64,000 nucleotides of DNA from Anthopleura xanthogrammica. Taxonomy: Eukaryota; Cnidaria; Anthozoa; Actiniaria; Actiniidae. Below are positions 1 to 48,058 of the stretch, in pieces. The stretch's first letter is position 1. Each line of letters starts with the position of its first letter. The notes below the pieces were generated by a model that was not told where the DNA came from, searched no databases, and saw only the letters and a program-made list of their open reading frames with translations. A program made the position numbers and the translations under genes. The stretch lies in NCBI GenBank assembly GCA_964019055.1, contig OZ025209.1, forward strand, positions 13,190,981-13,254,980, read 5' to 3'.

Positions 1-86
1 ACAATATCATAGTATATATGTATGTATATGTAAGAGAGGTGTGTGTGTGTGTGTAGTAAGAGTACATCGCGATAAAATACGGAATA

Positions 87-1354
87 ATGACTTCAACGAG
101 AAATGGCTATAGTCCGCGGACATCGGGGTCAGGCGAATCATACCGTGCATGGCCGTTGAGATACGAGGTTCAACAACCTTCGCGATTTGTCGGGGACATC
201 TTCCCATGCACCGTGTTCCCCAGGAGATTTCGTATTTCATGGTCATTTGTTAGTATTCTGGAAATTGCTCTCTTATCTGTCATGGCAGTTGTTTATTTGG
301 CGTTGAGCGAACGAGTTTTGAGAGAAATGCTGCCAGTGGATGACAAACGAATCAATGAACTAGCTGAATGGATGTTGCGTCTTTTTGGCAGTCTTCTGAT
401 AATGCAGGTACGAACGCTTGCACTTTACTCGGTAATGCTGCTATTTTTTATCCAAATTGTCAATCTTTTTTGCAGCCCTTTTGACTTGTTTTTAATGACC
501 TTTTATTGCTCCCGTAACACTTAACTCTGGCTTGATATATTAGCTGTGAATTAGGTGAAAGTGTTGAAAGATGATTCCGTTTGGATTAAGTGTCGATGGG
601 GGTCCAAGGCAAGCAAGTAGTAGGCGTATTTCAAGAGGATTTCAAACATTGCGTATTAAATTTCATGTTTACTCTTTCTTTTGTCTATTTTAAGCCAAAC
701 TGGGAGCACAGATGTTGCTAGATGTTCATGACTCATAATCACGTCTTTTAAATGTTATCTACGCTAGATTCATGTATTTTTACTCGGACGTGGCAAAATC
801 ACCTTTCATGCCACGATCCTTTTAAATTTCACTCGTTGATACAGATCTCACGCGTTGGCTCACTTTTTCACTAAGCACGAAGTCCCCAGAATTAATTACA
901 GCTTAGGCAAGTGATTCTCTTGCTAATATTTCTCAAAATACGAAGATTATAATATAATACTGTCAAGTGCCAAGTACATGCATCTTAGCAAACATGGTAT
1001 ATACAATTTCAAATCTGCCAGACTGTTTATCTATACAGTACGTGCGTACAGCGACTACGCTTTGTTTACCATCTTGCACGACTGAAATCACAATTTTTAT
1101 TTTCTCAGATAACGTTTCTGCTGTGTGGGATTGCATTTGGTGGAGTCAGCGAGAGGAAGATTATCTATTATGGACTTTTGACTGGCAATATTCTGTCTGT
1201 TGCAATGTATGCAGCATTCGTGCATAGCATGTCTGTGTGGAATGCAATCAACATCAGCTTCGTCGCAGTGATGTCGACATTTACGATGTTCAGGATTGTT
1301 GTGATAGTTCTCAATCCACGCTGGTGGGTCTGGAAGATTAGGCCGTTAACGTGA
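87..1354 (+). CDS. Small multi-pass membrane protein, two coding exons
   Basis: Coding exons 87-407 and 1109-1354 join in phase 0 (donor after CAG at 407, acceptor TTTCTCAG before 1109) and give 188 residues ending in TGA. The first 45 residues are polar. About four hydrophobic segments follow: near residues 48-72 (WSFVSILEIALLSVMAVVYL), 95-120 across the splice, 127-145, and 150-175. The end is a short basic tail rich in Trp. There is no signal peptide and no enzyme motif. Length and segment layout recall TP53I11-type four-helix proteins, but I see no clear sequence match, so the family is unassigned. The ATG at 87 is the first in frame; the 5' UTR lies partly before the window. A 61-codon ORF at 1380-1565 is probably 3' UTR. 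Confidence 0.72.
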
Positions 1355-4300
1355 TCAAAATGAACTCAATTCTTCGAATTTGCAACTCAAGTTTATTGGC
1401 AGTTGCAACAGAGATGATGACGCTAATAGTTCACGTCATGACGCAAAAGATGTACATAAAAACCCGAGAATGACATTAGAAGAGTCATCTAAAACAGAAA
1501 GCAGACCTTTGAATGAACAAGTCATTCAATCAAAAACCGCCATTAATATCATGAATTTACATTAGAGAAATCAAACTGTGCAGTAAACATGCATGGGTGA
1601 CCCAAGCAAACTATATTATTGAAACGGATTTACACGATTAATGCAGTCCACTTCGATTATTCTAATTTCCATATGAATAGCGCGATATAATAACAGAAAA
1701 TTGTAGAAAAAATGCCTAATTTATGAGTAATTTTTAGCTTGTAAATATTTTTTGGGTCTCACGCGTTGGTCGTGCGCCAATTCGAGCTCTGGCGCCTTTC
1801 AGATGCTGCCTATATTTGCCTTAATTTACACTCTACTGAACAAATTATAATAACGCTCAGAAAATTGTTTTCGCATTGAAAAAGTAAATTCATTCTGCAT
1901 TGGTCTGGAGTTGATGCAGAAGAAGAAAAATGGCTCCAAAGCTTCAAGCTCCTAATTTTTTGAAGCATCATAATTTACTTTTTTCAAAGTTAAATTAAGA
2001 AATTTAATCATCTATGACAAGCATAGATTATACAAAGTTCACTGCACTTACTAGTAATAGTAATAAAAGACATACTCACGGAATCAAAAATTGTAGAAAA
2101 ATAAGCAGTAAATATGAATGTAATACGAAAAAGAATCTAATCAAAAAGGATATTCTATATTAGAATGTATAATTTGAATATTAGATATTTATCCTGTAAT
2201 TATATGCGAAGTAAATTGTTTTTTATTGATCGAGTGATTGTTTTCTTTATTGATTTGCACAGTAAGGTATCGCGCGCTCTACTTAACTTCAAAGCGCGCA
2301 AAACTGGAAAACCATGAAATGCATTGTATTGATTGGTTCAATGATTGACTACCGTTAAATGATAGAAATATAAATGATTTTCAAAGACTGGTGAACCGCC
2401 TCACTGAACACCACTGAAGTACGTTTTGCGCCAACCACTAGAATCTTCTCGAAGTTTCTTTCTTATTTAAATAATTTTTATTTTCTTGAGACCAGTGAGG
2501 CAATTCATTTCGAACGGCCAAGGTAAGCATGTCGACCTTGTTAGTCACTCTTCTTGCTTCTAATAAGACAGGGAACCCAAGAAAGCTTTAAACGAATACT
2601 TATTGTTACACATGGTTGCACATTAATTAAAAAAAGATACTTTGATTTTTAATTTCTTGAGCGAAGCTGTTTGTAGAGGATAATGAAAATATTTAGCAAC
2701 ACACCGTAACACGTTCCAAAATATTTGGAGTCCCGGGCCATTCCCCCTGCTATGGGCCTGCATAAATGTCATCAAACAGCCTGAAATTATTGGGGGGAAG
2801 AGCCCGCGCACTCTTCCCTTACCTACGGCCCTGGATTTTACGTCACTTAGCTATAGCAGTTTACTTTTCTTTCCCTACGTTTTCCTCCGTCCTACTACCA
2901 TCTTTATTGCCGTGCACAGTCCTTGTAAAATCCTCATCTTCCAGCTTGTTGCTACACAATTATCCAACCTTCCAGTCTTGCCTCGAGTCGTTATCCTGTG
3001 ACTCCGGTACCAGCAAATGAGTGCAAACTAAAAGTCATCCTTCTACCTTGTACTCACTCGCTGGCACCGTAGCCAGAGTTCAAACAGTTTTTGTGTGGTT
3101 CAGTGTGCGATCCTAGTCGTCTGCACGGGATGGAGAAAACATCAAATCACTAGGTCGTGTAAAGTAAAGCATCCGTCGTAAAGCTTGAAACCAGGAAGTA
3201 CGTCATGACTGAACTGTGCCCAGTCTTGCTGTCCGAGCTACCGCACAGGCAATAAGGGTCTTTTGTACCGTATTTCATCTTTCATATTATTACGAGTGTT
3301 ATATATGAATAGGAGATGAGAGGAGAAGAGAAGAGAGGAGAAGAGAGGAGGAGAGAGGAGAGAGGAGAGAGGAGAGAGGAGAGAGGAGAGAGGAGAGAGG
3401 AGAGAGGAGAGATGAGAGGAGAGGAGGGAGAAAGGAATTCAAAATGTTGTAACAGTAGCAATAATTAACGAAGAATAAATTTAGAATCAAAGAACAAAAA
3501 AATTCCCTTGAATTCACTTTATTTGTTCTGACAGCATATGGTAACCTTATTCTATAAGTAGTTAATATTATTAATATTGAGTTAGATGATCCCTGGGTAA
3601 CACGTAAGGTTACAGTTGACGATCCAACGCCGAGAGAGATCCCAATAAACCAGTGATATTATAGGCTAGATTCTGCTTCAATACTTGATTCCCTGTCCCA
3701 GGGATAACCAACTTAACATTGATAACTTTGAAGCTACCACTATTGAATTGACCCCATGTTATAACCATTGTTTGTATGTTACCCGATTGTTCGAGTCCCT
3801 AGTCTTACAGGACATTATGATTATTAACCAATACTCGTTTCAGCCTCTTTCTATGTACAGCTCACCCGTTTCATCTCGTATTCCTTCTATATACATTGTA
3901 TAAGCACTATCATAACTTTCTGCCGTTTATTCGTCAACTGAATTATACAAAAACAAATGAAAATTTGGAGAACAAATTTAAGAATTTTTCCGCTTTTGCT
4001 TCGAAGAGTAAAATTAAAAAAATCATAACGCATAACATTTTGTAGCAACACTTCACTAGCTGAAACGAGTATCCCATAAATATATTTAAATCATATTAAT
4101 AATTAATAATATTCTAATAGTTCATTGGAAGTCAATTGGAGTTTTTAAAGCAATGGAATCACTCGAAATATTTCGTTTTAAAATATCTAAATTGTGACCC
4201 CAGCACCGTTAACTGAAAATCGAAGAGTATTTGCTAGAATAATTTAGCGCTGTGTCAATACTTACTCGGCATTTTGAAATTAGAAAGGATTCCGAATAAA

Positions 4301-5197
4301 AGTTGGCAACAAATAAGTTGATATTTTTTGGTCAGACCCGGCGACCAATAGGCAGCAGAATTTGCAAATTGTTTTTATCGTATACGACAAGTCGCGTGTC
4401 GTAATGAAATCGGCCCTAACTTATAGACTAACTGTGCAGTGTTTTATTAGATTCCCTAAAAGTTGCAATACGACCCAAAACTACAAGAAACATCCACCTC
4501 TCTTGAGGTATATAATTTGATAATGATCACATTTAGAATCAGAATATATAATTTTGTATCTTTGGCGAAGAAAGCATCAATGCTTTAAAAGCACCCTTAT
4601 AGTTTGACTATCTTTCTGACTAAATCAAAGCGACCTTATGGCGCAGGAAGGGAATAGCTTTTGCTTTGAACGACCAGAAGGCACTATGGGATAGCACCAA
4701 AGCAGTCGTGACGTCACGGTGATTCAGCCAATCAGATGTGTTTTGAATTTCTTTTCGAGACCAATAAGAACAGAAACAAACCCTTGATAACAACTTTCGT
4801 AAAAAAATTGACTGACATTTTTTTGGCAAATGAATTTAAAAAAATTGACGGATAATTAACTTAATTATAAAACTGAAAATGATACGAAACAAAAAACCTT
4901 AATGACGACGTAAAAAAATAACTCTGATATATATATATGATATAATAATATTAAATTTATAACGACTGCATGGTGCATTATGCGTTAACCTGAAATGATA
5001 TTCCAATATAAATGACAAAATTATGGCGGATATAAGACACCTTTCCAATCGATTTAAGTTAAGGATACGAAGTGTTAGTTAGAATTTCTCCTTTTGAGAA
5101 ATGATTCCCATTGATTTTTGGCTATCTTAAATAAATATATGCCCTGCATATAATGAAATAAATAAAGAAATGTTGGTTGATGAGAGATAACTGGGGT
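1355..5197. other. Intergenic region between the membrane protein gene and the ferlin 3' end
   Basis: About 3.8 kb with no convincing coding sequence. It should hold the 3' UTR of the upstream plus-strand gene and that of the minus-strand ferlin, so the two genes converge. The ORFs at 2623-3020 and 3685-3903 are short, have odd composition and no splice partners. The only clear structure is a GA-rich microsatellite at about 3310-3430. Confidence 0.6.
3310..3430. repeat. GAGAGGA-type purine microsatellite
   Basis: Roughly 120 bp of uninterrupted purines, mostly GAGAGGA and AGAGG units. Such homopurine tracts can form triplexes. It lies downstream of both flanking genes. Confidence 0.9.
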
Positions 5198-41408
<36,211 letters not shown>

Positions 41409-44209
41409 GTTGGTATTTTTTGCGCTTAGTTTACGACATCACGAAGACAAGTTCCATCGACGAGAAGGTAAAATCTTCAGTCTTGACAATCTGACCAATC
41501 AGAGACGAGCTTTTCCAAGCAGAATAATTATTCTGGCTTGCGCATATACCACGATCTTGAATAATTTATCCCCACGAGTGATTTTATCGAAGAATTTCCT
41601 CTCTCAATGCCTGAAAAATATCCTCACAGAAATAACCACTCAAACGAATATTCGAGAGCGCAAATAAACGTTTAAAAATGTTCAATTTTTTTCAACAATA
41701 TTCGATCAGAAACTTGACGAAAAAACGCGCTCTGATTCCGCGCAACAAGGTTAACGCCGATGAAAACTTTTTTTCGTTTTTAAAATTTAATTTTGTGATC
41801 GGTGTTCTGCTCGGGTGTTTTTTCACCAATACTAATTGAGGAAGAAAGACCAAAATAGTTAGTGCTATTGGATGACAGCTGATGATCTGCAATGTGAATG
41901 GCTCGATGTTGAAATGCTTTGCCTAACACCGGATTTGCGTCACATAGTGAATTAGAAGATCGACCAACAGAATCCTTGGGAATCAGAAAAAACATCGAAG
42001 CAGGTGCATTCCAAGAAAGAAAAGTAGAAAATAAAGGAAATCGCTGTCGTTCTTCAACTCGAAGCTTTTTACCTTGAATTTAAAAATGAAAGAATTTTGA
42101 CAATAACTCTTGAATGTGTAAGACCAAACATTGCTTGAAGGCATGTCAGTCGCCTCACATAGAATTTTCCATTGCGCATTATTCCAACCATCATCTTTCC
42201 TTTCGTTAAATCAAAAATTGGTCATTCATATGTCCTAAGCTGTGATTTAAACAGAATAGAATAGAACTTTCCTTATTATAACATTGGCAAATTTATTTGA
42301 CTTTACTAAGTGTTATTCCCGTTCGTTTGACCGCTCCGGCGCAGCTCGAAGTTCTCACCAAAAAAGAACAGAATTTTCTTCCATTGTTTAATTTTTTCCC
42401 ATATCACATGAAAAAGTAATAATAAGTAGATAAATAGATGAGTGGGGAAATGGTTCCTGAAGCAGGTTATCTAGAAATTTTTCATTTTATTTTTAAGTAA
42501 AATTGGGTAAGATCAGTGTTCTCCGGAAGTTAAACGTTTCCAAGCCACGAAGAAAAAGAAAAACTTGTGATTACCAAATGGAGTTCATTCCGCAACAAAA
42601 CCACAGTTTTCTTGTAATATTGTAAAGTATTTTAGTCTGATGTGGTAGGATGTTTTGTTTAATTCATCATCAATCAGTTCCCCCATATTGACGTACATGT
42701 TACGCATTTTGTTCGCCATGACTTATATAAAAATGGCTCTGGTTTTGTCTCTAAATACTCCACTACTTTTGCCCCAGAAAACAAGACTTTTAAAAATCAA
42801 CAATAACAGTCAATTATATCTAACACAAAAATTGATCCTTTAAATTTGTCTTTAATTTATGTTGACAAAATCAATGATAGATCAGGCTACTACAAGTCCT
42901 ACAAGACATTGACAGATCAGAACGGCTATGGTTACCCATAATGCATTAGTACCACGGCGTACAGCCGTGATGTGAAGAGACATGCCAAACTACTACTTGC
43001 TTCATGAATTCTTTCACATATTCAGCGAAAAGTAAAGACCTAGTTAATGCATATTAATATAATAAAAAAGTTATTAATATAAAATTAGTATCATAAATTA
43101 TTTTATTCAAATATTTCTAATCCTTCGATCCAAAATTCCAATCTCATGAGATAAATCGTTCCGTAGTAGCTTATCTAAGTGACAGTATTGCGTTCACATA
43201 TTATACACTGCGTATAGCACGTAGCAATGAAGTGTTCTTTTTTTAGATATATTAGCTGCCACAGCCTCTCTGTATGTGCATCTTAGGACGATCTTATTAA
43301 GCATGATTTCTACATAAAATTCTTATTTTTACCGTTTTCTACAAAAACATTTTCTCTGTCTTTATTTTCCTTAAAATGTTTTTCTTTTTTTTTGCGAGAC
43401 GTTTCTGACATACAGAACTAATTCTATTCAGTAAGAACAAATCGGATATCGAAACCAGGCTTAAACATGCAGGTTCGTGGTCATGACGTAACTAATAGTA
43501 ACCAGGTAGCCATGGTAACGTTCTAATGAGAACTAGATGATCCTCATCATGTACCTCAATCATTAGGTTTTAACATAAAATTCTATTCAAAAGACTTTTA
43601 TTTTGAAACGCGCTGATCCACTAGCGATAAGTAGCTAAGCTCAGTGGCATAGAGAGGACCCAGAATCTGGGGGGGCACCTACAATAAAACTTAATTACCA
43701 AAAATTTGGGGGGGGACTCCCAAGAGTCCATTCTTAGCTCCTATTATACATTGTAGATTCAGCTTTTACTCATGATCAGCCAAGGTAGATAAGTTGGTCA
43801 CCTTATTCAAATTCCTTTTCTTCATTGAAGTTGTTAAGCATTTTCGGGAATATTTGCTCATGGATATCAACGGCTAAAAAGGCAGAAAATGATATTATTT
43901 AATCTCAACCTTAAGTGAAAACTCTAAACAAAGTCTTTCTATCAAAAAAACAACAAAAATCTTTATAGAATTGTATTTCTTGGAGCCGGAAGTTGTTTTC
44001 ATATACGACGCAATTGAAAGCACGCGCATTTTTCAGTTCTAATCGAAATCTTAATAAGAAATCAAGTGCTATGATTGGTTCATTAAAATGACGTCATAAC
44101 TAATCCGAGACGTCACAATCAGGGATTTTCATAATGGGTTTCATTAATTCATTAAGTTATTAGCAAAAGGATTATTTTTGATGATATCGCGCAACTCTCG
44201 TTGTACTTA
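41409..44209. other. Intergenic region upstream of the ferlin
   Basis: This 2.8-kb stretch separates the ferlin start (minus) from the next plus-strand ORF, so both promoters should lie here. It is AT-rich. No TATA box, CpG cluster or conserved ORF stands out. A sequence at about 43630-43725 with two runs of seven or more G looks repeat-derived. Confidence 0.55.
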
Positions 44210-45184
44210 ATGATGTGGTCAGTAAAAAAGTTATTTTTGGGAAGTCTTGCGGTGGCGGGCGGAGTGGCAGCTGCTGGCTACTTCGCATACCGTTACTATA
44301 CAAACAGAAACGCCTGTTCGTTAGATTTAAAACAAGAAGATACGACTCAGAAGGTGGAAGAGATTGAGGAAAAAATTCAGGGAGAGAACCAAGAAACTCT
44401 AAGAGAAAGGGATAACCAGCAGAAATTTGTTGGTCGGTTCAATGAAGAAGTTGTGAGCAAAGTACAGGCACACAGAGACAAGATGAGGCAGGCAGCACTT
44501 TTTGAACCTTCAAAAGTTGCTCCCTTAGTAGCAAGGCTGAATTGCGCAATTTTAGCCTCGACTTTTGATGTGCCAAATTCACGACCAGTAGAACCTGCAG
44601 CAGACCAGACACAAGCAGCAGGACCAGTAGAACCTGCAGCAGACCAGGCACAAGCAGCAGGACCAGTAGAACCTGCAGCAGACCAGACACAAGCAGCAGG
44701 ACCAGTACAACCTGCAGCAGACCACACACAAGCAGCAGGACCAGTACAACCTGCAGCAGACCATACACAAGCAGCAGGACCAGTACAACCTGCAGCAGAC
44801 AACACACAAGCAGCAGGATCAGCAGTACAACCTGCAGCAGACAACACACAAGCAGCAGGACCAGCAGTACAAACTGCAGGAATAGATAGACTTTCACAAC
44901 ATTTTCAGCCCATTCCTAGGCCCAAGTGTCTTCAGCACGTGAAGACAATGAAAGAACTTGAAATGACTTTGGAAGCCCTTGCAGCCTATCTCTTCACACA
45001 GAACTGGAGCGAGGAGGATTTGAAGCAAGCACAAAGAGAACTTGGCTGGGTTTGGTATGCAGCGGTCGCCTATAAGAGCCGAATGCCTCACAATGTACCA
45101 ATACTCCTTACCACTGACGACAATGACGATGATCAGTGGCTGCCTTTGCAGGACAGCCTGACTGGAATGCAAACGGTTGACTAA
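44210..45184 (+). CDS. Membrane-anchored protein with a 13-residue Pro/Ala/Gln repeat array
   Basis: An uninterrupted 975-nt ORF of 324 aa. Residues 1-30 form a hydrophobic, Gly/Ala-rich membrane segment (FLGSLAVAGGVAAAGYFAYR) followed by YYTNR, like a signal anchor or mitochondrial-type anchor. Residues 45-100 are charged and probably coiled coil (VEEIEEKIQGENQETLRERD). At 44584-44880 lie about seven tandem units of PVEPAADQTQAAG / PVQPAADNTQAAG. The last 95 residues look folded and Trp/Leu-rich (LEALAAYLFTQNWSEEDLKQ, LGWVWYAAVAY), with an acidic DDNDDDQW stretch. No known family is recognised. An ATG at 44213 is also possible. The intact long frame over non-repeat parts argues it is real. 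A polyadenylation-like AATAAATAAA follows near 45232. Confidence 0.72.
   Translation: MMWSVKKLFLGSLAVAGGVAAAGYFAYRYYTNRNACSLDLKQEDTTQKVEEIEEKIQGENQETLRERDNQQKFVGRFNEEVVSKVQAHRDKMRQAALFEPSKVAPLVARLNCAILASTFDVPNSRPVEPAADQTQAAGPVEPAADQAQAAGPVEPAADQTQAAGPVQPAADHTQAAGPVQPAADHTQAAGPVQPAADNTQAAGSAVQPAADNTQAAGPAVQTAGIDRLSQHFQPIPRPKCLQHVKTMKELEMTLEALAAYLFTQNWSEEDLKQAQRELGWVWYAAVAYKSRMPHNVPILLTTDDNDDDQWLPLQDSLTGMQTVD
44584..44880 (+). repeat. Coding minisatellite, 39-bp unit
   Basis: About seven units of GACCAGTAGAACCTGCAGCA plus GACCAGACACAAGCAGCAG. The first three encode PVEPAADQ, later ones PVQPAADH or PVQPAADN, so the array shows an ordered E/Q and Q/H/N gradient. The last two units gain an extra Ala codon. 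Confidence 0.93.
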
Positions 45185-45833
45185 TGATGAGCCTTCACTT
45201 ATAATTATAATTTGTTTTTGGTTATATGTATTAATAAATAAATTAAATGGAATCTAAATTAAAATGGAAAATATGAATTGATTAAATTTTAAAAGTGGCG
45301 TGTAAAGAGGATAATTCACCTGAACTTTGTGACATCACTGGTGGGGGCCAACGCAAAGAACGTCCGGAAAGGAGGCTATGGGAGATGCAGCTCTGTACAT
45401 TGTTGTAGGACTGGCTGCGTGATTGAAGCACTGGATCACTTATTTTTCAATGATTGAATCAAAGTAATCAGCCATATGACTCAAGGGTGCTGTCGGTAAT
45501 GCACCAGTTTGGCATCGCACGCCGGGGTCACACGAGATTAAAGTCATTAAACTTTACTGAATCCCCGATGATTCAAGGGCCTTTCTCCAGGTTTTCTGAT
45601 TTTCCTTCTTCTGCAAAAACCATGGACACTCATTTTTGGTGCAAATCCGTGTCACCATGAACTAATCATTGGACTTAATATATTGTCTTTATATTGTGCG
45701 AGTTCTTGGCTGCCATATGAATAGGTGTCTTTTGAAGAAATTTATGAGAAAATGTTTACCGAAGCGAAACTAATCCATAGCTCATTAACAATTTTAATTT
45801 TTGAACTTCGTGACATCTTGTTGTAATTGTGAG

Positions 45834-46592
45834 ATGCCAATCTTGTTATCTTGTTGCCTTCAATCAAGGAATAATGAGCTACCTATTTCTAGACCTCATT
45901 CAGAGTTAATCATTAACTGCAACATATTGATGACGAACATGTTGAACTTGAGGTCACATTCCGCTGTTTGCACGAGACGAAGGGAGTTTGATTATGATGT
46001 CTTCTCACCAATAATTCAAGAATATAAAAATATGAAGCAACAAGGAGCTTATACAAGAACACCTTTGCTGTCTTTAAGAACAAAGGGCGAAGAAAACCGT
46101 CTAAGACCTCACACTACTACTGGTATAGTTCAAGGACTTCAAAATACTAAAAACTTTGGACTTCTTTTTACGCCTCGAAGAATATCATATCGCGTGGAAA
46201 GAGCGTTGAAACACACTGAAAATGAGAAAGGAGTTTGTTTATACAAGGGAAAACCACGACGTATGGTTGTCACAGAGCGAGGAATAGTTCAAAACATATG
46301 GTCTAGCGCTACGGTAAACGGCGATACGACTGAGAACTTGTTTCCTGACACGACAAGTGCTTGGCAAGAAGACGACGTTATGTCTTCCTCGAGTCAACAA
46401 ACCTCAAACTCGAACGGTACAACGTTGACAGAGTCAACTGAGAGTTTATCTTTAATGCCTGGGGTTTTTCAGGACAGAAATTCAAAACCAAGAATATTTG
46501 TTCGTCTTCGACAGCTCTCGTCGCAGGAGAGAGTAATGGATTGGTTATATAGGTCATGTAATCATCCCTGTAAAACACTGCCATTGATATGA
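45834..46592 (+). CDS. Unrecognised 252-aa ORF
   Basis: A single open frame with ATG at 45834; ATG at 45921 or 45930 is an alternative, as the first 30 residues are Cys-rich and unlike the rest. The middle is basic (LRTKGEENRLRPHTTTGIVQ, TPRRISYRVERALKH, YKGKPRRMVVTERGIVQNIW). A Ser/Thr-rich, disordered stretch follows (SSSSQQTSNSNGTTLTESTE), then FVRLRQLSSQERVMDWLYRS. No domain or targeting signal is recognised. Base composition looks coding and the frame is free of repeats. It could be the last exon of a longer gene, because no TSS or splice site was resolved. Confidence 0.55.
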   Translation: MPILLSCCLQSRNNELPISRPHSELIINCNILMTNMLNLRSHSAVCTRRREFDYDVFSPIIQEYKNMKQQGAYTRTPLLSLRTKGEENRLRPHTTTGIVQGLQNTKNFGLLFTPRRISYRVERALKHTENEKGVCLYKGKPRRMVVTERGIVQNIWSSATVNGDTTENLFPDTTSAWQEDDVMSSSSQQTSNSNGTTLTESTESLSLMPGVFQDRNSKPRIFVRLRQLSSQERVMDWLYRSCNHPCKTLPLI

Positions 46593-48058
46593 AACCATAG
46601 CAACCAACCAAGCCAACAGAGCATATATATTAAATGACATGTTTACAATATTCACAAAAAATTATATAAATATTATATCAGACTATAGACACAATGATGA
46701 ATCCAAGGGTATTTGGAAATTCATAGAAAAAATGTGAAAAATTAATTTCTCAAATGTCCAATCATAAATGGGCTTCCTGTGGTGGTAAAGTCACAAGCAA
46801 CACACAGATGGTTGTAGATCATTTCATCTAGTATATCCAATTTATATATTAATATTCATCTTTTTAAAAATCAATAAGCGTGTTCTTGGGGAATATGCTC
46901 ATTAAAATTATGACACTGATGCGTACTTTTGTGGGAAATATTTGTATTTTGGATGGAGGTGTGAGGGGGCCGAGCACCTGCTTGTACTGCATCTATTTCC
47001 AGGACTCGGAAATTTCATCATAATCTTGGGATCAGACATTAATATTAATTTTCTTTGCAGCTTCAAGGAAAAAAAAGCATCAGACGCCAGGTACAATATA
47101 TATCAATCTCATTTTACACAGCTATTGACTCGTTCATCGACAGGAACCGGCCTAAGACCCCACATGGAAAACTTTTGACTGATGCCCGGGAGTAAAATCG
47201 AGCTTTTCATCTTGATCCCCAATTTAGCTTGTAAGAAGAAAACCGGAGAACCTGGAGAAACACCCCGTATCGTATAATGGAGAGACTCTACAAATAGAAC
47301 TTATTACAGTTCCATTCCAGTGACCACGAATTATAGTTCCAAGTCGAGGTTGGAGTTGCCGTAAATAACAAAAGTATAATATATCATGCGCAGCAACTCC
47401 AGCCTCGACTTGAAACTATTATTCATGGTAACTGAACGGAACTGTAAAAAAGGTATATTCTACTGACTCACGTGTGATGCTGAGATCTCAGAGGTTGAGA
47501 TGAGGCGATTGCTCTACCACACGCTAGCTGCACACTATGTATATGATCAGCGTTCAACATCTTTCATCTCCTAGGATGATGTCTGTCAGGCAAAACCTTG
47601 AACGACCTTGAAATTTAGATGAACATTTCAGTTCATGTTACCATGTAGAGTATGCACAAAAAAGTTGAAAATTTCTACATTTTTCCATGTCAGGATAACA
47701 GAATGCTCTCTTGATGGTTTTCAGTCTCGATGGCTGATGTTGGAGTTCCTGTGGATTTGGCGGGAACTTTCGCGCCAAAACGCGCTTGCACCCCTTCCCT
47801 CCAGGCGTGGATCCAGACCTAACTCACACCGTTTTCTGGAAAACGGTCAAGATTTTTAAAGTAGCAGTAGTATAGTTCATTCAAATTTTTTTTTTTTTTT
47901 GCTTTTCTGAGGTTAAATGTCTTTAGTAGCTTAGACAACAGACAATCGCCGTGGGTTCCCTGTGGTATACTTGTGCAAAGACATACCATTCGGCGTATTG
48001 ATTGCCTCGATTGCCCTACACTTAGTATTTACTTTGCTGTTGAGTTGATAAATCCACC
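46593..48058. other. Intergenic region before the DUF885 gene
   Basis: 1.5 kb with one hairpin element (47301-47451) and SINE-trailer-like text (47225-47270, AAAACCGGAGAACCTGGAGA). The short ORF at 47635-47859 has no support. The promoter of the next gene should lie close before 48059. Confidence 0.55.
47301..47451. mobile_element. Hairpin element (ACAGTTCC ends)
   Basis: ATTACAGTTCCATTCCAGTG..AGTTCCAAGTCGAGGTTGGA pairs with TCCAGCCTCGACTTGAAACT..ACTGAACGGAACTGTAAA. Arms are about 55 bp with a few mismatches. Confidence 0.78.

Noticed and set aside
87..1354. Naming the first gene TP53I11
   Set aside because: Only length and helix layout agree; no diagnostic residues could be matched by eye.
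44377..44897. Minus-strand ORFs of 76-156 codons across the 13-residue repeat
   Set aside because: Antisense frames of a coding minisatellite; the plus frame continues through non-repeat ends and has a sensible membrane segment.
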